DNA of 64,000 nucleotides, from the NCBI RefSeq assembly GCF_002968835.1, contig NZ_PKQK01000001.1:2480001-2544000 (forward strand), written 5' to 3'. The stretch comes from Paenibacillus sp. PCH8. Lineage in GTDB: Bacteria > Bacillota > Bacilli > Paenibacillales > Paenibacillaceae. Numbering within the stretch: position 1 is the first letter of the stretch; every line of letters begins with the position of its first letter. Shown here one piece after another: positions 19,003 to 27,686 of the stretch. Made by a program: the position numbers and the translations under genes. The notes beneath the pieces were generated by a model that saw only the letters and a program-made list of their open reading frames with translations, made no database searches and was not told the origin of the DNA.

Positions 19003-20144
19003 AGGCTCTGCACTTTGGCGCAGGTAACATTGGACGCGGATTTATCGGACTGATACTGTCTCGTGCAGGGTATGAGGTGATTTTCTCCGATGTTAATCAG
19101 GAACTGGTGACGGCTCTTCAGCAACGGGGACAGTATACGGTGGAACTGGCTAACGAAAGAAAGGATCAGGAGACCGTCACGGGTGTGAATGCCATTGATG
19201 GGACTCGACTGGAGACGGTTGCCCAAACAGTGATGGAAGTCGACCTGATTACAACCGCAGTGGGTGTAGGGGTGCTGAAACATATTGCATCCGGCATTGC
19301 CAAGGGTCTTGAGGCAAGATTGGGAGCGGGTTCTGTTCAGAAACCTCTTCATATCATTGCCTGTGAAAATGCGATTGGAGCCAGTACACAACTGAAAGAG
19401 CATGTGTATGCTCTGCTCGATGAGAACGTGCGCTTGCTTGCAGATCAGTATATTTATTTCCCCGATTCGGCAGTCGACCGGATTGTACCCATTCAGCATC
19501 ATGACGATCCGTTACATGTACAGGTGGAGCCTTTTTACGAGTGGGTGGTGGATCGTTCCCAGATGGCTCCTGCATTCAAGTCAGTTGAGGGCATCGTCTA
19601 TGTCGATGATCTGGAACCGTATATTGAACGGAAGCTGTTCACTGTAAATACAGGACATTGTGTGGCTGCGTATATCGGTCATGTGCACGGGTATGACACG
19701 ATTCAGAAGGCTATTGCCGATGAAAAGGTAAAATCCATTGTATATGGTGCCTTGCAGGAAACCGGAGATGTGCTGGTGAAACGGTTTGGATTCAACCCGG
19801 AAGAGCATGAGCAGTATATTGTCAAAATATTGGGGCGGTTCGTCAACCCATATCTCACCGATGAGGTTACGCGTGTTGGACGTTCTCCGCTGCGCAAGCT
19901 GTCTCCAAATGATCGTCTGGTTCGCCCGGCCCTTCAGGCCTATGAGGATGGAACCGAAACGACCTATCTGGCTATGGGCATGGCAGCAGCCTGCAAATTC
20001 GATGTCTCGGATGATCCGGAAGCAGTTGAACTGCAGGACATGATCCGCCAGAAGGGAATTGTGGCTGCACTCCATCAATATACGTCCATGGATGCACATC
20101 ATCCGGTACTTGAACAGGCCGTTGCTCAGTATAACCAAATGTAA
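18999..20144 (+). CDS. mtlD: Mannitol-1-phosphate 5-dehydrogenase
   Basis: Oxidises mannitol 1-phosphate to fructose 6-phosphate with NAD+, feeding glycolysis. Rossmann motif HFGAGNIGRGFIG is at residues 5-17. The C-terminal dehydrogenase domain contains KLFTVNTGHCVAAYIG, with the catalytic Lys of the long-chain mannitol dehydrogenase family. 381 residues is standard. Last gene of the mtl operon. Confidence 0.96.
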   Translation: MKALHFGAGNIGRGFIGLILSRAGYEVIFSDVNQELVTALQQRGQYTVELANERKDQETVTGVNAIDGTRLETVAQTVMEVDLITTAVGVGVLKHIASGIAKGLEARLGAGSVQKPLHIIACENAIGASTQLKEHVYALLDENVRLLADQYIYFPDSAVDRIVPIQHHDDPLHVQVEPFYEWVVDRSQMAPAFKSVEGIVYVDDLEPYIERKLFTVNTGHCVAAYIGHVHGYDTIQKAIADEKVKSIVYGALQETGDVLVKRFGFNPEEHEQYIVKILGRFVNPYLTDEVTRVGRSPLRKLSPNDRLVRPALQAYEDGTETTYLAMGMAAACKFDVSDDPEAVELQDMIRQKGIVAALHQYTSMDAHHPVLEQAVAQYNQM

Positions 20145-20194
20145 GAGCAAGGTAGGCAGCTAACAGTATAGATATTATAGATGCTGCATAATAG

Positions 20195-20236
20195 AAGAAG
20201 AGCCATACAGTTGTTAACTGTGTGGCTCTTCTTTTG
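20195..20236. terminator. Bidirectional terminator mtlD / CWC protein
   Basis: A stem of about 17 bp (20195-20212 with 20216-20233, one G-U) with a short loop, T-rich on the plus strand and A-rich upstream. It lies between two convergent genes and overlaps the 3' end of the minus-strand gene. Confidence 0.75.
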
Positions 20237-20465
20237 GTTGGCGTTTATCGGCATAGTCATCCAGACAGCGTTGGCATATGCACGATTTACGGCGCTGCTC
20301 TGGTGGAATACGGTCAAATACACCCTCGGGGAAAGTAGCCCGGTTACACCAGCATTCCGAATGAGGATGTCCTGCGGCATAGGAGCAGTGATTAGCTTCA
20401 CCGCATAAAGGGCAGACAAGAACATTGATATGGATGTGCTCTTGATCGTCTTGTTCTGCAGACAT
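20214..20465 (-). CDS. Cysteine-rich CWC family protein
   Basis: Small 83-residue protein of unknown function. It contains CPLCGEANHC, the CWC motif that names the family (HSECWCN), and ICQRCLDDY: seven cysteines in an order that suggests a metal-binding fold. The ATG at 20465 has an AGGGAGGG ribosome site; an upstream reading to 20585 lacks one. It stands alone between mtlD and the MutS2 paralog, and its stop lies inside the shared terminator stem. Confidence 0.75.
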   Translation of the reverse strand: MSAEQDDQEHIHINVLVCPLCGEANHCSYAAGHPHSECWCNRATFPEGVFDRIPPEQRRKSCICQRCLDDYADKRQPKEEPHS

Positions 20466-20611
20466 TCGGTTCTTCCCTCCCTGTGAATAGCTACGAGCTG
20501 AAGTTGAACATACTGGTCCCAGTATAACAGAAATGCGCCGGTGATCATGGAATTCACAGTACTTCACTGCACATATAAATTCCAATTCACGACATCTGGT
20601 TCTCCCATTGG

Positions 20612-22621
20612 CTATTCTTCAGGCGGTAATTCGATCTGTAGTCCTTCCACATGTTTACGTCCCATCAATTTGCGTTTCTTGCGGTTTTCTTTTGTCTCAA
20701 GCACAATGTCCAGATCATAGTCATCGCCCGGATAAAGTTCATTGGCAGATATATGCAAGGTCAGGCGTTTCTTATGAATTTTGACTTTGCGTCCGCGTAG
20801 CATGACCCCGATATTTCCACGGCTATCCTCCACATCACAGACAATGCCCGACTGATTGAGATAGGCCGCATACACCCGATCCCCTTTGCGAAAAGGTTTG
20901 GCAGGAGTAGGAGAATCCGACTCTCTTATTTTTGTGTTTTTATGTGAACTGGAAGGATTCTTTGTATCCATTGAATGCTTCGACTTAATCCGCTTCCACT
21001 CTGCTGGTTCGTTTGCTTCTGTAACGGGACGCTCAGGCGTCAGGGCTGGGGTTGCCAATGGAGGTGAGGTGAACACGAATGACCGATCTCTTGAAATACT
21101 TTGATCTGATAAGGACTTGGAACGCTCGATAATTCGTTGTGGCATTCCCAGCTTTAATGCTATGGAATAAGCATAGCTCTCACCAGCTTCTCCGATACGC
21201 AATCGATACAGCGGCTGGAGAGAAACGGTGTCAAATTCCATACGGGCATTCTCGAATCCTGGCGTGGCCGCTGCAAAATGTTTGATTTCCCCAAAATGGG
21301 TAGTCGCCACAACGGTTGCTCCACGGTTGTGCAGTTCCTCCAGCATGGCAATGGACAATCCGACCCCTTCACCGGGATCTGTGCCGGAAGCCATCTCATC
21401 AATGAGCACAAGCGTCGATGGATTGGCCTGTTCCAGGATGCCAATCATATTGCGAATATGTGCAGAGAATGTACTGAGTGCTTGTTCCAGACTTTGCCCG
21501 TCACCAATATCCACAGCCACTTCATGATAAACGGCCATCTCCCCACCTTCGTCCACAGGGATGAGCAGACCGGATTGCATCATCAGGGTAAGCAAACCTA
21601 GCGTCTTGAGCGCTACCGTCTTACCACCAGTATTCGGGCCCGTAATAATGAGGGACGAGTACGTTCTGCCGATTGCTAAATCAAGGGGAACCATGGACGA
21701 GCCCATGAACGGATGACGTGCACGCTGAAGGTTGATCTGGCCGCGTGTATTGACTCGAACGATACGTCCGTCCATGGTAGCCGCATATTTCGCTTTGGCA
21801 AACAGAAAGTCCAGCACACCCACCGTTTCGGTGTTCAGGGCAATCTCACGGCTGTAGGATTCTGCAAGGGAAGTTAAATCACCGAGAATTCTCATCTCTT
21901 CTCGGGACTCCTCGGCCTGCAATGAGGCCAGTTCTATCTGCAGACCTACTAACTCGGTGGGTTCAATATAGACGGTTTGCCCGCTTCCCGATTCATCCAG
22001 TACACTGCCTTTGACTTGCTTACGGAATTCTTTCTTAATAGGCAGTACCGTTCTTCCTCCGCGTTGACTGATGACATGTTCCTGCATAATGGAGCGATGT
22101 TTGCTTACCAGAGAATCAAGCTTTCGTTTCATGCGTTCCTCATTCACTGTCATTTTTTTACGAATTCGAATCAGTTCCTTGCTCGCTTGATCCTGAATGC
22201 GTCCACTATGGATGCAGCGCTCAATCTCACTCAGCAAAGGTTCGATTAGAATCATGGATGCTGCATAGCGACTGACGGTGGGAGCGGCCCCAGCTTTACC
22301 CTCCATATATCTCATTAATTGTGCACAGCTGCGCAGGAACTGAGCGAGATGACTGAAGTCCCGTTCACTGAATAGATATCCTGTGCCGAGCAGATCCATA
22401 ATCGTGTCCATGCCTTCCAGTGAAGGGAGGGGGATACTTGCGCCGAAACGGATCAATGCAGCGGCTTCTGCGGTTTCTTCCAGGCGAATCTGAATCAGGT
22501 GAGCATCAACCATGGGTTTCAGTTCTCTCGCATAACGTTTGCCCAGATAAGATAGAGCACAGTCTGCAACGTTTTTTTGAATTTGTGGATAGCCTAAACT
22601 GTTCAATGTGTTTTCATTCAT
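20612..22621 (-). CDS. Short MutS2-family ATPase without Smr domain
   Basis: MutS2-like ATPase, 669 residues. In order: the MutS2 N-terminal core/lever (about 1-290), ABC-type ATPase (about 290-520; Walker A ITGPNTGGKT, Walker B LVLIDEMASGTDP), a coiled/variable linker rich in Ser, Pro and Lys (about 530-600), and a KOW-like domain (about 605-650; RKGDRVYAAYLNQSGIV). The C-terminal Smr nuclease-like domain of full MutS2 (about 785 residues) is missing, and the protein ends naturally at LPPEE. MutS2 of B. subtilis is known to recognise collided ribosomes, so a ribosome-rescue role is more likely than mismatch repair. ATG 22621 follows AAGGAGAG. Preceded by an elaborate attenuator-like leader. 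Confidence 0.85.
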   Translation of the reverse strand: MNENTLNSLGYPQIQKNVADCALSYLGKRYARELKPMVDAHLIQIRLEETAEAAALIRFGASIPLPSLEGMDTIMDLLGTGYLFSERDFSHLAQFLRSCAQLMRYMEGKAGAAPTVSRYAASMILIEPLLSEIERCIHSGRIQDQASKELIRIRKKMTVNEERMKRKLDSLVSKHRSIMQEHVISQRGGRTVLPIKKEFRKQVKGSVLDESGSGQTVYIEPTELVGLQIELASLQAEESREEMRILGDLTSLAESYSREIALNTETVGVLDFLFAKAKYAATMDGRIVRVNTRGQINLQRARHPFMGSSMVPLDLAIGRTYSSLIITGPNTGGKTVALKTLGLLTLMMQSGLLIPVDEGGEMAVYHEVAVDIGDGQSLEQALSTFSAHIRNMIGILEQANPSTLVLIDEMASGTDPGEGVGLSIAMLEELHNRGATVVATTHFGEIKHFAAATPGFENARMEFDTVSLQPLYRLRIGEAGESYAYSIALKLGMPQRIIERSKSLSDQSISRDRSFVFTSPPLATPALTPERPVTEANEPAEWKRIKSKHSMDTKNPSSSHKNTKIRESDSPTPAKPFRKGDRVYAAYLNQSGIVCDVEDSRGNIGVMLRGRKVKIHKKRLTLHISANELYPGDDYDLDIVLETKENRKKRKLMGRKHVEGLQIELPPEE

Positions 22622-22689
22622 ACGTAATCTCTCCTTGAATTTGAATTGGGATTTCAGCTGACGCACTAAAACATATTCCCGGAAAACGC

Positions 22690-22728
22690 AAAAAGGGCAG
22701 AGAATGAACAAACGTCATTCTCTGCCCT
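22690..22728 (-). terminator. Second leader terminator upstream of short mutS2
   Basis: Perfect 14-bp minus-strand stem (22728-22715 with 22707-22694), a 7-nt loop and a T-run. It ends about 70 bp before the ATG of the gene it precedes, so it must be passed for expression. Confidence 0.85.
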
Positions 22729-22767
22729 AAACGTATGGGAAAGTAGAGTCCACGATAGGGTCTATAT

Positions 22768-22795
22768 AAAAAAATCCGCGCTGAACACAGCGCGG
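22768..22795 (-). terminator. First leader terminator upstream of short mutS2
   Basis: Minus-strand CCGCGCTG-TGTT-CAGCGCGG stem (22795-22776), then A and seven T. Outer arms GGGTCTAT and ATAGACCC could lengthen it. The 5' arm can alternatively pair with GAACAGCG at 22849-22842. Confidence 0.85.
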
Positions 22796-22844
22796 AAATA
22801 GACCCGGACAATTACAATCCCGGAGGCGATTTATGATATCCGCT

Positions 22845-22956
22845 GTTCTTAACTAAGTACAGGGATCTGGCACATCAAGAAATACACGTATGCCATGTGG
22901 GCACAAGCGTCATGAAAGGCCAAACTCCTGAATATTAAACTTGGTTAGTTAAGAAC
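22845..22956 (-). promoter_or_regulatory. Long-range inverted repeat in the mutS2 leader
   Basis: Perfect 12-bp repeat: GTTCTTAACTAA (22956-22945), which is the last three codons and stop of the first tiny ORF, and TTAGTTAAGAAC (22856-22845), with 88 nt between. A ribosome stopped on the tiny ORF would cover the 5' arm and free the 3' arm. Confidence 0.7.
22875..22913 (-). CDS. Second tiny ORF in the mutS2 leader
   Basis: ATG-initiated 12-codon reading frame encoding MTLVPTWHTCIS, with CAGGAG 11 bases upstream. It lies wholly in the loop of the 12-bp inverted repeat. Translation is plausible but unproven; the ribosome site is weaker than that of the first tiny ORF. Confidence 0.4.
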   Translation of the reverse strand: MTLVPTWHTCIS

Positions 22957-22968
22957 ATTCACCGACAT
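22945..22968 (-). CDS. First tiny ORF (leader peptide) of short mutS2
   Basis: Seven-codon frame MSVNVLN with a strong ribosome site (AAAGGAGAGA, 6-7 bases before ATG), starting about 30 nt after the predicted transcription start. Its last three codons and stop form the 5' arm of the long inverted repeat. This is the layout of ribosome-sensing leader peptides. Confidence 0.6.
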   Translation of the reverse strand: MSVNVLN

Positions 22969-23003
22969 TAAAAATCTCTCCTTTGATTGAGGAATATGCA
23001 ACC

Positions 23004-23033
23004 AATATAAACTGGAAATTGTCTTAAAGTCAA
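23004..23033 (-). promoter_or_regulatory. Sigma-A promoter of the short mutS2 leader
   Basis: Minus-strand TTGACT (23033-23028), an 18-nt spacer and TATATT (23009-23004); TTATAT with 17 nt is the alternative register. It gives a leader of nearly 400 nt before the gene. Confidence 0.7.
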
Positions 23034-23135
23034 CCTAGTAGAATAAATAAGTGGACTTGAATAAGAATGGGTTTTAAAATAACAATAGTAAAATAATCCA
23101 ATGAAAGCGATTTTATACAAAGGAGGATGCTCTTT

Positions 23136-25472
23136 TTGCCTAAATATTTACTACGTTTGCTCTGTTTTACCCTAATCCTCGGAGCCCTTCCGGTTATTGT
23201 TATTGGCTCTGTCTCGTATACGATTGCATCGCGTGACATTGAACAGAAAGTGCGTGAGAGCAATCTTCAGATATTGCATCAGACTCAAATGCGGGTAGAG
23301 CAAGTTCTTCGCAGCCTGCAATTGTCATCCATCCAGTACGTAAACTCTCCATTGGTATTACAAGCGATGAAGAAACCGCTGGACAGCAGCGAATTTCAGG
23401 AGATTCGTGATCTGACGTCCGGTTTTAACAATCTGCAAGCGGTTACGTCTATTGACCAGGCGTATCTGGTTAATTTGGATGAAGACTGGGTCGTTTCGAT
23501 GCGTTCTTTTGGCAAATTGGATGATTTCAGCATTCGGGACCGGATTGGTTCCTACCTGACGTACACCAACAGCTTGTTCTGGGTCACTCAGAATGTGAGT
23601 TCAGCCAAAGAAAGTGTACCTGTCTCAGCAGGCATGGGTGAATTAACACCAGAACAAGCCCCTACTCTGATATCATCCGATAATGTGGTCAGTATGGTAT
23701 TCAAAATCCCGATGATCCCAACCAATGTGAAACCTAAAGGTTTCCTGGTCATCGATATCGCGGACGCTGAACTTAGCAGCTTTTTGAGTCGTAATCCGAA
23801 TTCCGGTGACTTGTACGTCCTGGACAGGGATCAGAAATATTTTTTGAACGATACAAGCCAAGGTACGAAATACGACAGACTGAATCAGGAAATCCACGAG
23901 ATCGTCCAGACGACGGGGGAACCAGAAGGCTTCTTCAGTGCGGAGGTGGAGGGTAAACAGGTCGCGGTCAGCTACAGGCAGTCACCGCTTAATGGCTGGT
24001 TGTATGTGTCCGTCGTATCGTTTGGACAGATCACAGCTGAGTCACAGAAAATTGCATTGGTCACGGGTGTCGCAACATTGGTCATGTTATGTGTAACAGG
24101 ACTCGTCGCCATCTACGGCAGTCGGCGGATGTACTCACCGATCTCCAGACTACTACAATTTACAAAGGGATTAGATGCTCCAGTCGCTCCTTCCGGACGT
24201 CGTCAGGATGAATTTATCTATATCGAGGAACAATTGTCGACGTTGTTCAGTTCGGAGAAAACGATGCGTGAACAGATGAAGGGGCAGCATGTGCACCTCC
24301 AGGAGTTTTTTATGACGAAACTGCTAACAGGCAAAATCTCGGAAGAGGATTTCAGATATCAGGGAGAACTGTACGATTTTCCGACAGGGTGGGCAAGTCT
24401 TGGCGTGCTTATGCTTCAGATTGATACGTTGGAAGGGACCCGGTATGAAGAACAGGATCGGGATCTGCTACTGTTTGCCGTCAACAATATGGTAGGTGAG
24501 CTTCTGCCTTCCAAAGTTCGGTTCACCCCGGTCATGCTGGATGATGCTCAGATCACGATGCTTGCCTCCGAGCTGGATGATGAGATGCAACTGAAGGAAT
24601 GGATGCATACCCAGGCAGACTGGATTCGCGAACGTGTCGTGACTTATCTGAATCTGCCCGTAAGTATTGGCGTCAGCCGTCCCTACTCCTGTATCGGAGA
24701 TACGCCGAGAGCAGTTCAGGAGAGTCGAGAGGCTTTGCAAGGACGGGTAAGTCTGGGCAGCCGTATTATTTTGCATTACGAAGATATTCAGCCCCGTGGT
24801 CAGATGGAGGCCGCACTATATACACAGTTACGCATGATTGAGGATCAGCTCGCTTCTGCACTCAAGCAAGGAGATGAAGAGAAAACGGACGCGTACTTTA
24901 CGCAATATTTGGGGCTGCTTGCAGACAAAAAGCTTCATTTCAGTGAATACCCCGTCATTATGGTGCAGCTACTATCACGTGTGTATCAGCTTGTGCAGGA
25001 GCAAGGTGGGGATGTAGCCGAAGTATTGGGTGAAAAAGCATCCATGGCACGTTTGCTAAAGTTGTCCACATTGGACGAAATGACAAGTTGGTTCCGCAAG
25101 CGGTTGTTCCAGCCGGTTATGCGTTTCTGGCGCGAACAGGAAGAATCCCAATATATGAATATCGCAAGGCGTATGATTCGACTGATCGAAGAGCGTTATG
25201 ACCGTGAGTTGTCACTGGAAGCCTGTGCCGCAGAACTTCATTTCCATCCCGTCTACCTAAGTCGGGTGTTCAAGAAGGAAGCGGGTGTCAACTTTACTGA
25301 ATATCTGGCAGAGTACCGTATGGAAAAAGCGAAGACCTGGTTACAGACAACGAACCTGAAAATATCGGAGATTGCCGAGAAATTAAATTATACCAATCCA
25401 ACCGCATTCATCCGTATGTTTCGTAAAATTACAGGAACAACCCCCGGCAAGTACCGGGAGCAGCAGCGATAA
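23136..25472 (+). CDS. Membrane-bound AraC-family regulator with sensor domain
   Basis: One-component sensor-regulator of the type that sits beside Lpl-like sugar importers in Paenibacillus. It has an N-terminal membrane segment (about residues 5-28), an extracytoplasmic sensor region (about 30-300), a second membrane segment (about 305-325, LVTGVATLVMLCVTGLVAIYG) and a cytoplasmic region. It ends in a C-terminal AraC double HTH (about 680-778; FHPVYLSRVFKKEAGVNF and NPTAFIRMFRKITGTTPGKYR). TTG 23136 is preferred because AAAGGAGG ends 9 bases before it; the ATG at 23127 abuts that site. It probably activates the transporter genes that follow. A cre-like sequence with one mismatch (23101-23116) lies upstream. 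Confidence 0.85.
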   Translation: MPKYLLRLLCFTLILGALPVIVIGSVSYTIASRDIEQKVRESNLQILHQTQMRVEQVLRSLQLSSIQYVNSPLVLQAMKKPLDSSEFQEIRDLTSGFNNLQAVTSIDQAYLVNLDEDWVVSMRSFGKLDDFSIRDRIGSYLTYTNSLFWVTQNVSSAKESVPVSAGMGELTPEQAPTLISSDNVVSMVFKIPMIPTNVKPKGFLVIDIADAELSSFLSRNPNSGDLYVLDRDQKYFLNDTSQGTKYDRLNQEIHEIVQTTGEPEGFFSAEVEGKQVAVSYRQSPLNGWLYVSVVSFGQITAESQKIALVTGVATLVMLCVTGLVAIYGSRRMYSPISRLLQFTKGLDAPVAPSGRRQDEFIYIEEQLSTLFSSEKTMREQMKGQHVHLQEFFMTKLLTGKISEEDFRYQGELYDFPTGWASLGVLMLQIDTLEGTRYEEQDRDLLLFAVNNMVGELLPSKVRFTPVMLDDAQITMLASELDDEMQLKEWMHTQADWIRERVVTYLNLPVSIGVSRPYSCIGDTPRAVQESREALQGRVSLGSRIILHYEDIQPRGQMEAALYTQLRMIEDQLASALKQGDEEKTDAYFTQYLGLLADKKLHFSEYPVIMVQLLSRVYQLVQEQGGDVAEVLGEKASMARLLKLSTLDEMTSWFRKRLFQPVMRFWREQEESQYMNIARRMIRLIEERYDRELSLEACAAELHFHPVYLSRVFKKEAGVNFTEYLAEYRMEKAKTWLQTTNLKISEIAEKLNYTNPTAFIRMFRKITGTTPGKYREQQR

Positions 25473-25475
25473 ACG

Positions 25476-25512
25476 AAGCCTGCTCTGCCCGTCATGGCAG
25501 ACAGGCTTTTTC
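25476..25512 (+). terminator. Terminator after the AraC-family regulator
   Basis: Stem AGCCTG-C-TCTGCC with GGCAGACAGGCT (one bulge), then TTTTT. Confidence 0.75.
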
Positions 25513-25719
25513 ATGCCCGGATGGAGGGAGCAGGCGCTTAAATCCATGGAGTTAAGACAGGAATATCCAGGTTAAAAGCAGTTCATTTTCTCTCCAAATC
25601 AAGTCGGAAAGATAGCCGGAATCATTACTGCATCAGGGAAAACAAGAGGCTAAAACGAGACGATAGCCAGTCATCCGTTTATCCGCCACAATGAAGACAT
25701 GAATTCAGGAAGTGATGTT

Positions 25720-25735
25720 ATGTAATCGTTTCCAA
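25720..25735. promoter_or_regulatory. cre site (CcpA operator) of the oligosaccharide importer
   Basis: ATGTAATCGTTTCCAA matches WTGNAANCGNWNNCWW at all 16 positions. It lies 18 bp before the first permease gene, where CcpA binding would block transcription when preferred sugars are present. Confidence 0.75.
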
Positions 25736-25753
25736 TGTGGGGAGGAAGACACT

Positions 25754-26707
25754 ATGAAAGCCGAAACGGCGGCTCGGACACGACCCGCTACCCGCAGTGA
25801 CAAAAACCTGCTGTGGAGAGACATCATCAAAAACCGGTGGCTTTATATCATGTTAATACCGGGTGTGCTTTACTTTGTTATTTTCAAATACATACCCATG
25901 TATGGCATTACGATGGCTTTTCAGGATTACACACCTTACAAGGGCATTCTGGGTAGTGACTGGGTAGGCTTCAAGCATTTCCAGCGCTTCTTCGGGGAAC
26001 CACAGTTCTGGACCTTGTTCCGAAATACGTTTTTGCTTGCCATTTATAACATCGTGTTCTTTTTCCCACTGCCGATTGTACTGGCACTCATGATGAATGA
26101 GATTCGCCGTGAACGCTTCAAACGATTTGTACAGACGCTTGTTTACGTTCCACACTTTGTGTCCTGGGTTGTTGTTGTCGGTGTGTTCTACATGCTGTTC
26201 ACAACCGAGGGTGGTGCCATTAATGAATTGCTCTATAACCTGACTGGACAAAAAGTGGCATTCCTGCTTGAACCAGGATGGTTCCGAACCATGATTGTTG
26301 GACAATCCATCTGGAAAGAAGTCGGTTGGGGCACAATTATCTTCCTGGCAGCACTTTCCGGCGTGGATACACAGCTCTATGAAGCTGCACGGATCGATGG
26401 TGCGAATCGCTGGCGCCAGACATGGCATATTACGTTGCCAGCCATTCGCAGTACCATCGTCATTTTGCTCATTCTGCGTCTGGGCAATTTCCTGGATACA
26501 GGTTTTGAACAGATCTTCCTGATGCTGACTCCGACGAACCGGGATGTGGGCGAGGTATTCGATACCTACGTGTACACGAAGGGTCTCACACAGGCACAGT
26601 ACAGTTATAGTGCTGCTGTCGGGTTGTTCAAATCGGTTGTCGGGCTGGCGCTTGTACTTGGTGCCAATACGCTGGCCAAAAAATTCGGGGAGGAAGGCGT
26701 CTATTAA
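25754..26707 (+). CDS. Sugar ABC transporter permease, LplB/YtcP-partner type
   Basis: First of two permeases of a type I sugar ABC importer. The 317-residue product has six predicted membrane segments (about residues 35-310). The cytoplasmic EAA loop that contacts the ATPase is visible as YEAARIDGANRWRQTWHITLP. ATG 25754 follows GGGGAGGAAG; the longer reading from 25712 overlaps the cre site. Paired with the next permease, two binding proteins and GH105. No ATPase gene is present, as is usual in this family, where a shared MsmX-type ATPase energises several importers. Confidence 0.9.
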   Translation: MKAETAARTRPATRSDKNLLWRDIIKNRWLYIMLIPGVLYFVIFKYIPMYGITMAFQDYTPYKGILGSDWVGFKHFQRFFGEPQFWTLFRNTFLLAIYNIVFFFPLPIVLALMMNEIRRERFKRFVQTLVYVPHFVSWVVVVGVFYMLFTTEGGAINELLYNLTGQKVAFLLEPGWFRTMIVGQSIWKEVGWGTIIFLAALSGVDTQLYEAARIDGANRWRQTWHITLPAIRSTIVILLILRLGNFLDTGFEQIFLMLTPTNRDVGEVFDTYVYTKGLTQAQYSYSAAVGLFKSVVGLALVLGANTLAKKFGEEGVY

Positions 26708-26752
26708 CCCTTGGGAGCAGACGTTCTTCACCAGACAGGAGTGAACATTAAG

Positions 26753-27625
26753 ATGCAACAGGATAAAACGTGGGGCAACCGGATCTTTGATTTTCTGAAT
26801 CACGGCTTGCTGCTGTTGATTGGAATCGTGACGGTCATCCCGTTCATGTATATTTTGGCCGTCTCGTTTACCAGCCCGCATGAAGTGGCTAAGGGAGGAT
26901 TCATTCTTTTCCCTAAAGAGTTCTCTCTGGCTGCATACCGATACATTTTCTCTACAGATACCTTGATACGCAGTCTGGGCGTATCCATCTACATTACGGT
27001 GATTGGTACTTTAATTAACCTGCTCTTCACGTCACTAATGGCTTATCCGCTTTCCAGGAGGTATTTGCGTGGACGCCAGCCCATTTTGCTGGGTGTATTG
27101 TTCACGATGCTCTTCAGCGGCGGGATGATTCCGACGTACTTTGTCGTGAAATCCTTGCACCTGACAGATACGTTGTGGTCTCTAATGCTTCCAACTGCCA
27201 TAAGTGCATTTAACTTGATCGTACTCAAAAACTTCTTCCAAGCCATTCCGGATGAACTGGAAGATGCCGCCAAGATTGACGGGTGTAATGATGTCAGCGT
27301 ATTGTTCCGTATTGTGTTGCCGTTGTCCATGCCAGCCATGGCCACATTTTCACTCTTCTACGCGGTGGCCCACTGGAACAGCTTCTTCAGCGCTGTGATC
27401 TATATTAACGATAGTGAGAAGTGGCCTGTTCAAGTCTGGCTGCGTGAGATTGTCATTCTGGCACAGAGCCGGATCGGAGATACGAGTATCGAAGAGACCG
27501 AGATTCAGCCGCTCACCATTCGTATGGCCGTAATCGTGTTCTCCACGATTCCGATTATGCTGGTATACCCATTCCTGCAAAAGCACTTTGCCAAAGGTGT
27601 GATGCTGGGTTCGGTGAAAGGTTGA
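26753..27625 (+). CDS. Sugar ABC transporter permease, YtcP/LplC type
   Basis: Second permease of the importer, 290 residues, about six membrane segments. EAA loop DELEDAAKIDGCNDVSVLFRIVLPLS is at about 190-215 and the C-terminus ends in GVMLGSVKG, both typical of the YtcP/LplC family. ATG 26753 has AGGAG 11 bases upstream. Forms the heteromeric channel with the preceding gene. Confidence 0.9.
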   Translation: MQQDKTWGNRIFDFLNHGLLLLIGIVTVIPFMYILAVSFTSPHEVAKGGFILFPKEFSLAAYRYIFSTDTLIRSLGVSIYITVIGTLINLLFTSLMAYPLSRRYLRGRQPILLGVLFTMLFSGGMIPTYFVVKSLHLTDTLWSLMLPTAISAFNLIVLKNFFQAIPDELEDAAKIDGCNDVSVLFRIVLPLSMPAMATFSLFYAVAHWNSFFSAVIYINDSEKWPVQVWLREIVILAQSRIGDTSIEETEIQPLTIRMAVIVFSTIPIMLVYPFLQKHFAKGVMLGSVKG

Positions 27626-27686
27626 GTCGGAACAGGGTTCAGAGTCATATCATTATGACTGCATAAAAAAGGGAGGTTTTCATGGG

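Noticed and set aside
22845..22956. 6S RNA, T-box or known metabolite riboswitch in the short mutS2 leader
   Set aside because: No T-box GGTGG-type bulge, no conserved riboswitch blocks and no clear 6S core; the tiny ORFs and terminators explain the region better.
23101..23116. cre-like ATGAAAGCGATTTTAT upstream of the AraC-type regulator
   Set aside because: Fails the conserved C near the 3' end of the consensus; kept only as a note under that gene.
25853..26881. 342-codon open frame on the minus strand across the permease genes
   Set aside because: Shadow of the permease codon pattern; composition (HHDSNQQQ-type stretches) is not protein-like.
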